Of a DNA stretch of 64,000 bases, positions 39,167 through 47,732 are shown piece after piece. Source of the DNA: Stutzerimonas stutzeri (GTDB lineage Bacteria; Pseudomonadota; Gammaproteobacteria; Pseudomonadales; Pseudomonadaceae); NCBI RefSeq assembly GCF_002890895.1, contig NZ_POUL01000003.1, positions 434,001-498,000 on the forward strand, written 5' to 3'. Numbering within the stretch: position 1 is the first letter of the stretch; each line of letters begins with the position of its first letter. A model generated the notes under the pieces. It was not told the origin of the DNA and ran no database searches. It worked only from the letters and a program-made list of their open reading frames with translations. Made by a program: the position numbers and the translations under genes.

Positions 39167-40645
39167 ATGGTTCCCGTAATCGCCCTGGTGGGCCGCCCGA
39201 ACGTTGGCAAGTCCACCCTGTTTAACCGTTTGACCAAGAGCCGTGACGCCATCGTGGCGGAATATGCCGGTCTGACCCGTGATCGCCAGTATGGCGAGGC
39301 CAAGTGGCAGGGTCGCACCTACATCGTCATCGATACCGGTGGTCTGACAGGGGATGAGGAAGGCATCGACGCCAAGATGGCCGAGCAGTCCCTGCAAGCC
39401 ATGCAGGAGGCCGATGCAGTCATGTTCATGGTCGATGCGCGTGCTGGCATGACGCCTGGCGATCAGATGATTGCCGAACACCTGCGCAAGATGAACAAAC
39501 GCCACTTTCTGGTGGCGAACAAGGTCGACAGTATTGATCCCGATATCGCCCGCGCGGAATTCAGTCCGCTGGGTCTTGGTGATGCCCTGCCGATTGCCGC
39601 CGCCCATGGCCGCGGGATCAGCCATATGCTGGAGCAAGCGCTCGGCGTGTTCCCCAAGGACAACGCCGAAGTTGCCGAAGGCGAAGGTGAAGAGGGCGAG
39701 GCGGTCGCCGAAGGCGAGGAACTAAAGCGCATCCCAGGGCCGAGCGAAAAAGATGGCATCAAGATAGCGATCATCGGTCGACCCAACGTGGGCAAGTCGA
39801 CGCTGGTCAACCGCATGCTTGGCGAGGAGCGGGTCATTGTCTATGACCAGGCCGGCACCACCCGCGACAGCATCTACATCCCGTTCGAACGCGACGATGA
39901 AAAGTACACCCTGATCGATACGGCTGGTGTGCGACGCCGTGGCAAGATTTTCGAGGCCGTGGAAAAGTTCTCGGTGGTCAAGACGCTGCAGGCGATCCAG
40001 GACTCGAACGTGGTCATCTTCGTCATGGATGCCCGCGAAGGCGTGGTCGAGCACGATTTGAATCTGCTTGGTTTCGTGCTGGAAAGCGGCAGAGCGCTGG
40101 TCATCGCGCTGAACAAGTGGGACGGCATGGAGCCGAGCGAGCGTGACTATGTGAAGACCGAGCTGGAGCGCCGGTTGTTCTTTGTTGAGTTTGCCGACAT
40201 CCACTTCATCTCCGCCAAGCATGGCACCGGCGTTGGCAACCTGTACAAGTCGGTGCAGGCTTCGTTCACTTCAGCTGTGACTCGTTGGCCCACCAGCCGT
40301 CTGACGCAGATCCTTGAAGACGCGGTTCGCGAGCATGCGCCGCCGATGGTGGCCAGCCGCCGAATCAAGCTTCGTTACGCACACCTGGGCGGTGCCAACC
40401 CGCCGCTGATCGTGATCCATGGCAACCAGGTCGACTCGATTCCCAAGTCCTACACCCGTTATCTGGAAAACACTTACCGGCGGGTGCTGAAGCTGGTTGG
40501 TACACCCATTCGTATCGAGTACAAGGGTGGCGAAAACCCCTTTGAGGGCAAGAAGAACACCCTGACCGACCGACAGGTCAACAAGAAGCGTCGCCTCATG
40601 TCCCACCACAAAAAGGCCGAGAAAAAGCGTCGCGATAAACGCTAG
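39167..40645 (+). CDS. der: Ribosome assembly GTPase Der (EngA)
   Basis: This 492-residue GTPase with two tandem G domains is needed for maturation of the 50S subunit. The P-loops GRPNVGKST are at residues 9-17 and 204-212. An acidic, low-complexity linker (about residues 166-188, rich in E, G and A) separates the domains, and a KH-like domain follows, ending in a very basic tail ([11 protein letters not shown]). The start is the ATG at 39167 ([14 protein letters not shown]). It is downstream of the bamB hairpins and convergent with the acetyltransferase gene at 40649, with only 3 bp between the stops. Confidence 0.98.
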   Translation: MVPVIALVGRPNVGKSTLFNRLTKSRDAIVAEYAGLTRDRQYGEAKWQGRTYIVIDTGGLTGDEEGIDAKMAEQSLQAMQEADAVMFMVDARAGMTPGDQMIAEHLRKMNKRHFLVANKVDSIDPDIARAEFSPLGLGDALPIAAAHGRGISHMLEQALGVFPKDNAEVAEGEGEEGEAVAEGEELKRIPGPSEKDGIKIAIIGRPNVGKSTLVNRMLGEERVIVYDQAGTTRDSIYIPFERDDEKYTLIDTAGVRRRGKIFEAVEKFSVVKTLQAIQDSNVVIFVMDAREGVVEHDLNLLGFVLESGRALVIALNKWDGMEPSERDYVKTELERRLFFVEFADIHFISAKHGTGVGNLYKSVQASFTSAVTRWPTSRLTQILEDAVREHAPPMVASRRIKLRYAHLGGANPPLIVIHGNQVDSIPKSYTRYLENTYRRVLKLVGTPIRIEYKGGENPFEGKKNTLTDRQVNKKRRLMSHHKKAEKKRRDKR

Positions 40646-40648
40646 TTT

Positions 40649-41434
40649 TCAGCCATCGTCGAACGACTGGTCCATATCCAGGGCCGGTCGTGCATGCCTC
40701 GGCTTGCCGACTTGGCGGGCCGGGTTACCGACCACGGTTGTGTGAGGCGCCACGGCTTGCAGCACCACACTGCCAGCGCCGACCTTGGCGCCTTCGCCGA
40801 TTTCAATATTGCCAAGAATCTTTGCTCCCGCGCCGATCATCACGCCGCTGCGCACCTTGGGGTGACGGTCTCCGCTTTCCTTGCCGGTCCCGCCCAGCGT
40901 CACACCTTGCAGAATCGAGACATCATCGCCCACTGCGGCGGTTTCGCCGATGACGATGCCGGTCGCATGGTCGAGCATGATGCCGGTGCCGATCCGGCTG
41001 GCCGGGTTTATGTCGACGGCTAGACGTTCGTTGCAGCGAGCCTGGATGAACATCGCCAGCAGGCGCTCATCCTGCAGCAGCAGCTGATGGCCTATGCGGT
41101 AGGCCTGCAGGGCCAGAAATCCCTTGGAGAACAGCAGCACTTCCAGCCCGGTGCCAAAGGCCGGGTCTCGGCTGACGATGGCCTGCAGGTCGCACCAGGC
41201 CGACTCGGCCAATGCCGGGAACTGCTGGTGAATGCTGGAGAAGCGATCAAACAAGACCGCTTGCTGCTCCTCGCTGTCAGCTAGGGCTTGGCTGACTCGG
41301 TGGGCCAAGGCGAAAGCGAAATCAGGCTGATCGAGAATGGCTTCACGAAAAGTGCCGCTCAAGACCGGCTCTGCCTGCACTGCTCGTTCTGCCTGGGTAC
41401 GCAAGATGTGCCATGGGGAGTCTGCAGGTGACAT
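40649..41434 (-). CDS. Second serine O-acetyltransferase (enterobacterial CysE-like)
   Basis: This 261-residue protein has an N-terminal helical domain of about 130 residues (WHILRTQAERAVQAEPVLSG ...) and a hexapeptide beta-helix with [29 protein letters not shown]. The active-site-type histidine in LDHATG and the GGTGKESGDRHPKVRSGV loop are those of serine acetyltransferases. The long N-terminal helical domain resembles E. coli CysE, unlike the short EpsC-type CysE at 24844. The C-terminus (ALDMDQSFDDG) is acidic; in CysE the C-terminal tail can bind the sulfhydrylase CysK. Acetyl acceptor other than serine cannot be excluded. It is convergent with der and divergent from the aminotransferase gene. 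Confidence 0.87.
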   Translation of the reverse strand: MSPADSPWHILRTQAERAVQAEPVLSGTFREAILDQPDFAFALAHRVSQALADSEEQQAVLFDRFSSIHQQFPALAESAWCDLQAIVSRDPAFGTGLEVLLFSKGFLALQAYRIGHQLLLQDERLLAMFIQARCNERLAVDINPASRIGTGIMLDHATGIVIGETAAVGDDVSILQGVTLGGTGKESGDRHPKVRSGVMIGAGAKILGNIEIGEGAKVGAGSVVLQAVAPHTTVVGNPARQVGKPRHARPALDMDQSFDDG

Positions 41435-41596
41435 GCTGGAATTCCTGAGTATCGGATTGAGGTGCCGCGCAGGCGTGTTTGCATCACTGTAGCAGCCGGC
41501 GCGGCATGTCCGACGCCCTCGTATCCTGGCGCATTGATCGGCTATTCTGTTTTCCCCTGCCGAAGCCCCTTACGGCGGGCCTGTTGGAAGGCTGTC

Positions 41597-42745
41597 ATGT
41601 TGATCAGTAAATTGCCCAATGTCGGCACCACCATTTTCACCACAATGTCGCAACTGGCGGCGCAGACCGGCGCCTTGAACCTGTCGCAGGGCTTTCCCGA
41701 TTTCGATGGCCCCGATGCGTTGCGTGAGGCAGTTGCCCGGCATGTAATGGCTGGGCACAACCAATATGCACCGATGACCGGCCTGCCGGCGTTGCGCGAG
41801 CAGGTGGCGATCAAGGTCGGCTCGTTATATGAGCGCCGGGTCAGCGCCGAGACCGAGGTCACGATCACCCCCGGGGCGACGCAGGCCATTTTTTGTGCAA
41901 TTCACGCGGTTGTCCGCCCAGGGGATGACGTAATCGTTTTCGACCCCTGCTACGACAGCTACGAGCCAGCCGTCGAACTCGCCGGCGGGGTGTGCGTTCA
42001 TCAGTCGCTGAGCTTGCCGGGCTTTTCCATCGATTGGCAGAAGCTCGCCGATGCAATTACCCCACGCACTCGAATGATCGTGTTGAACACGCCACATAAC
42101 CCCAGCGGCGCATTGATCGAGAGGGCTGACCTGGATCGTCTGGCGGCCCTGATCCGCGACCGCGATATCTACCTGCTCAGTGACGAGGTCTACGAGCACC
42201 TGATATTCGACGGTCGTGAGCACGCCAGTGTATTGCGGCACGATGAACTGTATCAGCGTGCCTTCGTCGTCAGTTCCTTTGGCAAGACCTACCATGTCAC
42301 CGGCTGGAAGACCGGATACGTGGTGGCGCCAACCGCGCTCAGCAGTGAGCTGCGCAAGGTGCACCAGTACGTCAGCTTTGCCGGCGTCACGCCGTTGCAA
42401 TGGGCGCTGGCCGATTTCATGGCTGCGCATCCCGAGCACGTATCAGAGCTGCCAGCCTTCTACCAGGCCAAGCGTGATCTGTTCTGCGATCTGCTGGCCG
42501 GTTCGCGCTTCAGCTTCACGCGCGCCTCGGGGACCTACTTTCAGCTGGCGGACTATTCTGCGATCCGCCCGGATCTCGGCGATGTCGCCATGGCTGAATG
42601 GCTGACCCGTGAACACGGTGTCGCCAGTATTCCGATTTCGGTGTTCTACCAAACGCCTCCTGCAGAGTCGCGGCTTGTCCGCTTCTGCTTCGCCAAACGA
42701 GAGGAGACGCTGCGTCAAGCAGCAGAACGACTATGCGCGATCTGA
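41597..42745 (+). CDS. PLP-dependent aminotransferase (methionine aminotransferase YbdL-like)
   Basis: This 382-residue class I/II aminotransferase is close in pattern to YbdL, which prefers methionine, histidine and aromatic amino acids with 2-oxo acids. The PLP lysine is K230 in SSFGKTYHVTGWKTGYV; NTPHNPSGA and LLSDEVYEHLIFDG are the expected PLP-contact blocks. The ATG at 41597 (MLISKLPNVGTTIFTTMSQLA) is the family start; a longer frame to 41462 is not supported. It overlaps the following omega-amidase gene by 13 bases, and the two together suggest the transaminase/omega-amidase route for keto-acid amides such as 2-oxoglutaramate, which supports methionine salvage. Confidence 0.9.
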   Translation: MLISKLPNVGTTIFTTMSQLAAQTGALNLSQGFPDFDGPDALREAVARHVMAGHNQYAPMTGLPALREQVAIKVGSLYERRVSAETEVTITPGATQAIFCAIHAVVRPGDDVIVFDPCYDSYEPAVELAGGVCVHQSLSLPGFSIDWQKLADAITPRTRMIVLNTPHNPSGALIERADLDRLAALIRDRDIYLLSDEVYEHLIFDGREHASVLRHDELYQRAFVVSSFGKTYHVTGWKTGYVVAPTALSSELRKVHQYVSFAGVTPLQWALADFMAAHPEHVSELPAFYQAKRDLFCDLLAGSRFSFTRASGTYFQLADYSAIRPDLGDVAMAEWLTREHGVASIPISVFYQTPPAESRLVRFCFAKREETLRQAAERLCAI

Positions 42746-43527
42746 ACGACTTACCCGATCTTGAACTGGCTCTGATCCAGACGACGCTTGTCTGGCAGGA
42801 TGCTGACGCCAATCGTGAGCGTTTCATCGGGCTGCTGGATGACGCCCGCGGCGCGGACCTGATCGTCCTGCCGGAAATGTTCACGACCGCTTTTTCGATG
42901 AATTCCGCCGAGCTCGCCGAGCCCGAGGAGGGCCCGACCTACTCATGGTTGCGTGAGCAGGCAGCACGTATGGACGCGGTGATCACCGGTAGCGTGATCA
43001 TCGAGGCCGCCGATGGCAGCCATCGTAACCGGCTGCTCTGGGCTCAGCCGAACGGCGAAATCTTGCATTACGACAAGCGTCACCTGTTCCGTATGGCCGG
43101 TGAGCACAAGCACTACACGGCGGGCGAGAAACAGGCCGTTTTCAAACTCAACGGCTGGCACGTGCGCCCGCTGATCTGCTACGACTTGCGCTTCCCGGTC
43201 TGGAGCCGCGATCCGCACGACACCGACCTGCTCCTCTATACCGCCAACTGGCCGGCCGCACGACGTAACGCCTGGAATCGCCTGTTACCTGCGCGTGCGA
43301 TCGAGAATCTTTGCTACGTCGCCGCGGTGAATCGGGTGGGCGAAGACGGTAAGGGTTATCCCTACAGTGGCGACAGCCAGGTACTGGACTATCTCGGCGA
43401 TCCGCTGCTCGAAGCCGGTGATGCAGAAGGTGTGTTCCGCACGACGCTTCGCGCGGCTCATTTGGCCAAATTCCGCAGCAAATTTCCCGCGTACCACGAT
43501 GGCGACGCTTTCGAACTGAAGCTTTAA
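42733..43527 (+). CDS. Carbon-nitrogen hydrolase, YafV/omega-amidase type
   Basis: This 264-residue nitrilase-superfamily amidase has the catalytic triad E48 (VLPEMF), K115 (YDKRHLF) and C149 (LICYDLRFP). FRMAGEHKHYTAG and the NWPAARRNAWNRLLPARAIENL block are those of the YafV group, which hydrolyses the omega-amide of 2-oxoglutaramate and 2-oxosuccinamate. The start ATG at 42733 lies inside the end of the aminotransferase gene (13-base overlap), a sign of translational coupling. Physiological substrate is inferred from the family and the partner gene. Confidence 0.92.
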   Translation: MRDLNDLPDLELALIQTTLVWQDADANRERFIGLLDDARGADLIVLPEMFTTAFSMNSAELAEPEEGPTYSWLREQAARMDAVITGSVIIEAADGSHRNRLLWAQPNGEILHYDKRHLFRMAGEHKHYTAGEKQAVFKLNGWHVRPLICYDLRFPVWSRDPHDTDLLLYTANWPAARRNAWNRLLPARAIENLCYVAAVNRVGEDGKGYPYSGDSQVLDYLGDPLLEAGDAEGVFRTTLRAAHLAKFRSKFPAYHDGDAFELKL

Positions 43528-43540
43528 CCCGGAGTGGAGG

Positions 43541-43918
43541 TCAGCGCGCTGCTGATCGGTGCCGGCGACGCCACACCAGGCCGCCATAGATGAGTGCGTT
43601 TAGCACCACCACTATGGCGGCCAGCAGATATTGCACCGGCACGCTCAGCCAGGCGGGGTAGATCAGCGGCAGCAGATAATGCTCGATGAAGCTTGCCTGG
43701 TACCCGGCGCTGCCGGCCAGGCGGCGCAGCAGGTTTTCCCAATGGGTCAGGGGACAGGATCGTCCGCTCAGCTCAACGAAGAGGCCCCAGGCGATTGCTG
43801 GAAGGTGCAACAGTAAGAATCCGCGTTTCCAGGCAACCAGCAGGCCGCCCAGCAACACGAAGATGATGAAGGCGAGATGCAGCAGCAGAACTGCATCGGC
43901 GCCAAGTCGATAAAGCAC
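43541..43918 (-). CDS. DUF2784-family membrane protein
   Basis: This 125-residue inner-membrane protein has three or four hydrophobic segments: about residues 8-28 (AVLLLHLAFIIFVLLGGLLVA), 32-50 and 97-116. The block SGRSCPLTHWENLLRRLAG with conserved C55 followed by PLTxWEN, and the downstream FIEHYLLPLIYP, are typical of DUF2784. Function unknown. It lies 4 bp downstream of a second membrane-protein gene on the same strand, so they are probably co-transcribed. It is convergent with the omega-amidase gene, with 13 bp between the stops. Confidence 0.87.
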   Translation of the reverse strand: MLYRLGADAVLLLHLAFIIFVLLGGLLVAWKRGFLLLHLPAIAWGLFVELSGRSCPLTHWENLLRRLAGSAGYQASFIEHYLLPLIYPAWLSVPVQYLLAAIVVVLNALIYGGLVWRRRHRSAAR

Positions 43919-43922
43919 CGCG

Positions 43923-44585
43923 TTACACCGCTGGGCCTGCCCCGCTCAGCCGGCGTATCTGCCGGTTTTGCGGCCGCGCCAGGAGTATGACTGAGAGCAT
44001 TGCTCCCAGCAGCGCCATAAACATGTCTGACTGGGTATCCCAGGGGTCGCCCTGCGTGCCGAGGAAGTCTTCCGCGCCTTGGCCGGCAAGGAGCGCCACC
44101 CACCACTCGATCAGCTCGTAAAAGGCGCTGAACGCCAGAGCGACGCAAACGGCGAGAAAGCCCAGCATTTTTCCGGCTGCGACTATACGGCGGCGCAGCA
44201 AAATTTCGCGCGTGAGCAGAGCCGGCGTGACGCCCTGGATGAAATGGCCAAGTTTGTCGTACGGATTACGGCTGAGGTCGAACCAGTCCTGCACCCAGAA
44301 ACCTGCGGGAACACGCGCATAGGTATAGGCGCCACCAAGAATCAGAACCAACGCATGGAAGGCGATGACCCCATACAGCAGGCGTGTCAGCGGAAAGTGC
44401 GGATAGCTCCAGAGCAGCAAGGGGGCGGCGATGAGCACGGGTGCGACTTCCAGCAGCCAGGTTGCTCGATCGTACGGAGCCACGCCGGAGCTGACGAGTG
44501 CCGCCAGCACGACCAATCCGAGCGTCGCATAGAGTGTCCGGTCCTGCATCGATGTCGCCATGGTAACGAGTCGGGCCATCAGCAT
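43923..44585 (-). CDS. YjdF/DUF2238-family inner-membrane protein
   Basis: This 220-residue polytopic protein has about six hydrophobic segments. Conserved family blocks are YTYARVPAGFWVQDWFDLSRNPYDKLGHFIQGVTPAL, with the acidic/histidine pair DKLGHF, and ALAFSAFYELIEWWVALL followed by LGTQGDPWDTQSDMFMALLGA. The polar residues in these blocks suggest a metal or other catalytic site in the membrane, but no function is known. The start is uncertain; in-frame ATGs are at 44585, 44579, 44561 and 44549, none with a strong ribosome binding site. It is followed 4 bp later by the DUF2784 gene. Confidence 0.85.
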   Translation of the reverse strand: MLMARLVTMATSMQDRTLYATLGLVVLAALVSSGVAPYDRATWLLEVAPVLIAAPLLLWSYPHFPLTRLLYGVIAFHALVLILGGAYTYARVPAGFWVQDWFDLSRNPYDKLGHFIQGVTPALLTREILLRRRIVAAGKMLGFLAVCVALAFSAFYELIEWWVALLAGQGAEDFLGTQGDPWDTQSDMFMALLGAMLSVILLARPQNRQIRRLSGAGPAV

Positions 44586-44657
44586 GCAGTGCTGGGTTGG
44601 CCAGGCGCAACTGCGTCGGCGGCAACGCCAGCAAAAGCGCCTCCTGCCGAGACGGGT

Positions 44658-45389
44658 CTAGCCTGGCCGCCGCAACGCGGTGGTTGAACGGGAGATCGAT
44701 CTACTGCAGCGACGCAGGTCAACCGCGCCGACGAAGCGATTGGCATTACCCTGCACACAGGCGACGCTGCGGTTACGCCATTGCTCCCACTCGTTGACCG
44801 GGTACTGGCGATTCCATATGTCATACAGGCGGCGATCCTGCTTCGACAACCGCAGGCCGTAGCGCTCGCTCATGTACAGGTAGGTACGGGCAATGGTGCC
44901 GCGTGCGTAAGTCGGCGGCATGGCGGTGCGTTGCTTGAAGTTCACCACGAAAGGGCAGGCGCCATACTGGCTGGGCTTTTCGCTAAGCATGCCGAAACCG
45001 TAGTTGCTGCGGTCACCGTTCACTTCACCGACAACCGGCACTAAGTTGTGCAGATCGGCTTCCGCCTGGCTGAATACCGGGTCGCTGGACGTACAGTGCT
45101 TGCGCCCGCCGTCCTGCCAGCATTGGCGCTGATGGCCGATAACCCAGGCCGGCACGATGTGTTCCCACTCCACCCGCGCGGCACGCTTGGGTTGCTTGCG
45201 CGGTACATAGCCACAGCTCGCCATGTCTATCTGCTTGCCCTTGAAGGCGCAGCGGCAATAGAAATCCACCGGTCGCTCGGCGTACATCTGCCAGGCAATT
45301 TTCTTTGCTTCGCGAAAGGTGCGTGGCGCGTCGGCGTGGAGCTGAACAGAAAAAAGCAGGGCGAGCAGAAGCAGGCTGTATCGGCGCAT
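44658..45389 (-). CDS. endA: Periplasmic endonuclease I (EndA)
   Basis: This 243-residue secreted nuclease cleaves double-stranded DNA. A signal peptide spans about residues 1-19 (MRRYSLLLLALLFSVQLHA). The catalytic motif WEHIVPA is at residues 75-81 (H77), and the metal-binding region NGDRSNYGFG follows near residue 125. Cysteines in pairs (FYCRC, ASCGY, RQCW, HC) suggest disulfides, as in E. coli endonuclease I. The C-terminus is basic and serine-rich (SRSISRSTTALRRPG). It lies upstream of the YjdF-like gene on the same strand with a 72-bp gap. Confidence 0.93.
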   Translation of the reverse strand: MRRYSLLLLALLFSVQLHADAPRTFREAKKIAWQMYAERPVDFYCRCAFKGKQIDMASCGYVPRKQPKRAARVEWEHIVPAWVIGHQRQCWQDGGRKHCTSSDPVFSQAEADLHNLVPVVGEVNGDRSNYGFGMLSEKPSQYGACPFVVNFKQRTAMPPTYARGTIARTYLYMSERYGLRLSKQDRRLYDIWNRQYPVNEWEQWRNRSVACVQGNANRFVGAVDLRRCSRSISRSTTALRRPG

Positions 45390-45487
45390 GGGGTTCTCGA
45401 CGACTAACTGAGAATCGCATCCATGCGCGGCGCGCTATCTTACCTGCTAGATATATAAATCCATATATAACAATAACTTACATGATG

Positions 45488-46345
45488 TCATTGAGCCTGC
45501 TTGCGACCCAGGCGGTTGATCTGCAGCGAGGCCAGAATGATCAGGCCACCCACCGTCAGCAGTACAAGATTGGTCTGCGTGCCCCAGAACAACAGATTGA
45601 GAACCAGCCCCACCGGCACCGCCATGTTGTTCATCACCGCGAGAGTGCCGGCATCGACCAGGGTGGCGCCCTTGTTCCAGCAGAATTGCCCGAGTGCCGT
45701 CGCCAGCACGCCCATCCAGACCAGTACGCCCCACTGCGCAGTGGTGGTCGGCAGCTTGTCCGGGTTGCCGAACAGCAGCCAGGCCGGCAGCACGACGACC
45801 AGCGCGCCAATGAAGAAGTAGCCGAAGCGACGGTGGAGTGGGATATCAGACGGGTAGCGCTGCGCCAGATGCTTGTAGCCGACCTGGCCCGCGGCAAAGG
45901 TGAAGTTGGCCAACTGCATCAGCAGGAAGCCACCGAGAAAGTCATTGGAGACGCCGTCATAGCGAATCAGTCCGGCACCCAATACCGCTACGGCCGCGGC
46001 GACCAGAGCCCAGGGGTTGAAACGACGGTTCAGTGCATCGTCGATCAATGTCACGTGGAGCGGCGTCAGTACCGTGAACAGCAGCACTTCCGCCACCGTC
46101 AACACGTTGAAACTCAGATACAGGCAGAGGTAGGTGACGCCGAACTGCAGCGCGCCGACCAATGTTACGCCGCCGATGAAGCCCGGTGCCACGCCGCGCC
46201 AGCGGGTCAGCGGGAGGAATACCACGCCTGCCAGCAACACGCGTGTCAGCACAGCGAAGTAGCTGTCCACCTGGCCAGCGAGGTAGGCACCGATCAGGTT
46301 GAAGGAAAACGCCCAGAGCAGGGTGACGAAAATCAGGTAGCGCAT
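45488..46345 (-). CDS. EamA-family (DMT) transporter
   Basis: This 285-residue drug/metabolite-type exporter has about 10 hydrophobic helices in two EamA halves. The first half starts MRYLIFVTLLWAFSFNLIGAYL and contains YLCLYLSFNVLTVAEVLLFT; the second contains WMGVLATALGQFCWNKGAT. It resembles the carboxylate/amino acid/amine transporter group, but the substrate is unknown. It ends in a short basic tail (LGRKQAQ). It stands alone on the minus strand, with an AT-rich 98-bp gap before endA and 113 bp to the dehydrogenase upstream. Confidence 0.87.
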   Translation of the reverse strand: MRYLIFVTLLWAFSFNLIGAYLAGQVDSYFAVLTRVLLAGVVFLPLTRWRGVAPGFIGGVTLVGALQFGVTYLCLYLSFNVLTVAEVLLFTVLTPLHVTLIDDALNRRFNPWALVAAAVAVLGAGLIRYDGVSNDFLGGFLLMQLANFTFAAGQVGYKHLAQRYPSDIPLHRRFGYFFIGALVVVLPAWLLFGNPDKLPTTTAQWGVLVWMGVLATALGQFCWNKGATLVDAGTLAVMNNMAVPVGLVLNLLFWGTQTNLVLLTVGGLIILASLQINRLGRKQAQ

Positions 46346-46458
46346 GCCGACTCCTCAGAAGGTCGGCGACCTTAGCGGCTCGGCGGCAAAGAGGGAAGGC
46401 CCGGTTTGAACCGCGCTGGTCACGGGCACGCCTGGACCCGGCGCGCCCATGCTGGGGC

Positions 46459-47517
46459 TTACGCCGACTTCAGCGAGGCCATGTCGATGACGAAACGGTA
46501 TTTCACGTCGCTCTTGAGCATGCGCTCGTAGGCCTCGTTGATGGTCTGGATATCGATCATCTCGATGTCCGACACGATGTTGTGTTCAGCGCAGAAGTCG
46601 AGCATCTCCTGGGTCTCGGCAATGCCGCCGATCAGCGAGCCGGCAATGCGGCGACGCTTGAAGATCAGGCCGAACACGCTGGGCGAGGGGTGCGGCGATG
46701 CGGGGGCGCCTACCAGGGTCATGGTCGCGTCACGCTTGAGCAGCGCAACGAAGGCGTCGAGGTTGTGCGGCGCGGCGACTGTGTTGAGGATGAAGTCGAA
46801 GCTGTTCAGATGCGCGGCCATCTCGTCCCGGTTCTTCGACACCACCACTTCGCTGGCACCGAGGCGCAGCGCGTCTTCCTTCTTGTCCGGCGAGGTGGTG
46901 AACAGCACCACGTGCGCCCCCATGGCATTGGCGATCTTCACCGCCATGTGACCAAGGCCACCGAGGCCGACCACGCCGACCTTCTGGCCGGGTCCGACCT
47001 TCCACTGGCGCAGCGGCGAAAAGGTCGTGATCCCGGCGCACAGCAGTGGCGCGACGGCCGCCAGGTTGGTTTCGTCGTGAGAGATGCGCAGGACGAAATG
47101 CTGGTCCACCACGATGTTGTCCGAGTAGCCACCCAGGGTGTTCTCACCACCGCCGAACGCCGGACCGTTGTAGGTGCCGGTGAAGCCGTTCTCACAGTAT
47201 TGCTCCAGCCCTTCGCCGCAGGACGAGCAGGTCCGGCAACTGTCGACCAGGCAGCCGACGCCGGCCATGTCGCCGACCTTGAAGCGGCTGACCGCCTCAC
47301 CAACGGCCGTTACCCGCCCAACGATTTCGTGGCCCGGGACCGAAGGGTAGAGCGTGTTGTTCCATTCGTTGCGTGCGGTATGCAGGTCCGAGTGGCAGAC
47401 GCCGCAGTAGAGAATGTCGATCTTTACATCGTTCGGTCCGACGTCGCGGCGGGTGAAGGAATAGGGTGCGAGCGGCGTGCTCGGATCCTGGGCGGCATAA
47501 CCGATGGCATTGCTCAT
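46459..47517 (-). CDS. Zinc-dependent NAD(P) alcohol dehydrogenase, YahK/CAD type
   Basis: This 352-residue medium-chain dehydrogenase probably reduces aldehydes. The catalytic zinc site uses C38 (YCGVCHSDLH) with H63 and E64 (PGHEIVG), and the structural zinc site is C94, C97, C100 and C108. The nucleotide-binding motif is GLGGLGHMAVKIA. This pattern matches the cinnamyl-alcohol-dehydrogenase-like subfamily that includes E. coli YahK, usually NADPH-linked with broad aldehyde specificity. The ATG at 47517 (MSNAIGYAAQDPSTPL) is the family start; the frame open to 47640 is not supported. Confidence 0.92.
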   Translation of the reverse strand: MSNAIGYAAQDPSTPLAPYSFTRRDVGPNDVKIDILYCGVCHSDLHTARNEWNNTLYPSVPGHEIVGRVTAVGEAVSRFKVGDMAGVGCLVDSCRTCSSCGEGLEQYCENGFTGTYNGPAFGGGENTLGGYSDNIVVDQHFVLRISHDETNLAAVAPLLCAGITTFSPLRQWKVGPGQKVGVVGLGGLGHMAVKIANAMGAHVVLFTTSPDKKEDALRLGASEVVVSKNRDEMAAHLNSFDFILNTVAAPHNLDAFVALLKRDATMTLVGAPASPHPSPSVFGLIFKRRRIAGSLIGGIAETQEMLDFCAEHNIVSDIEMIDIQTINEAYERMLKSDVKYRFVIDMASLKSA

Positions 47518-47699
47518 GGCGACTCCTGAGGCTGATTGTCTGGACGAAACGCCCATCCTAGTACCAGAGGCCGTGAAGCGGTTGCACGATTCTGCTGATG
47601 AATGATGCGTTCCTGCAGGAAGCAGGGGGCGAGAAGCCATGGAGTGGCGGGAGCGGCGCTCAGGGGGTTGTGCTCAATGCTTCCGCCGGTGGTGCGGGG

Positions 47700-47726
47700 A
47701 CGGCGAGCCCGTTCCGGGCTCGCCGT
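47700..47726 (-). terminator. Hairpin downstream of leuA
   Basis: A perfect 12-bp stem, ACGGCGAGCCCG at 47700-47711 and CGGGCTCGCCGT at 47715-47726, has a TTC loop and starts 6 bases beyond the leuA stop. The stem is very stable but there is no T-run on the minus strand. Confidence 0.6.
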
Positions 47727-47732
47727 CTGGCC

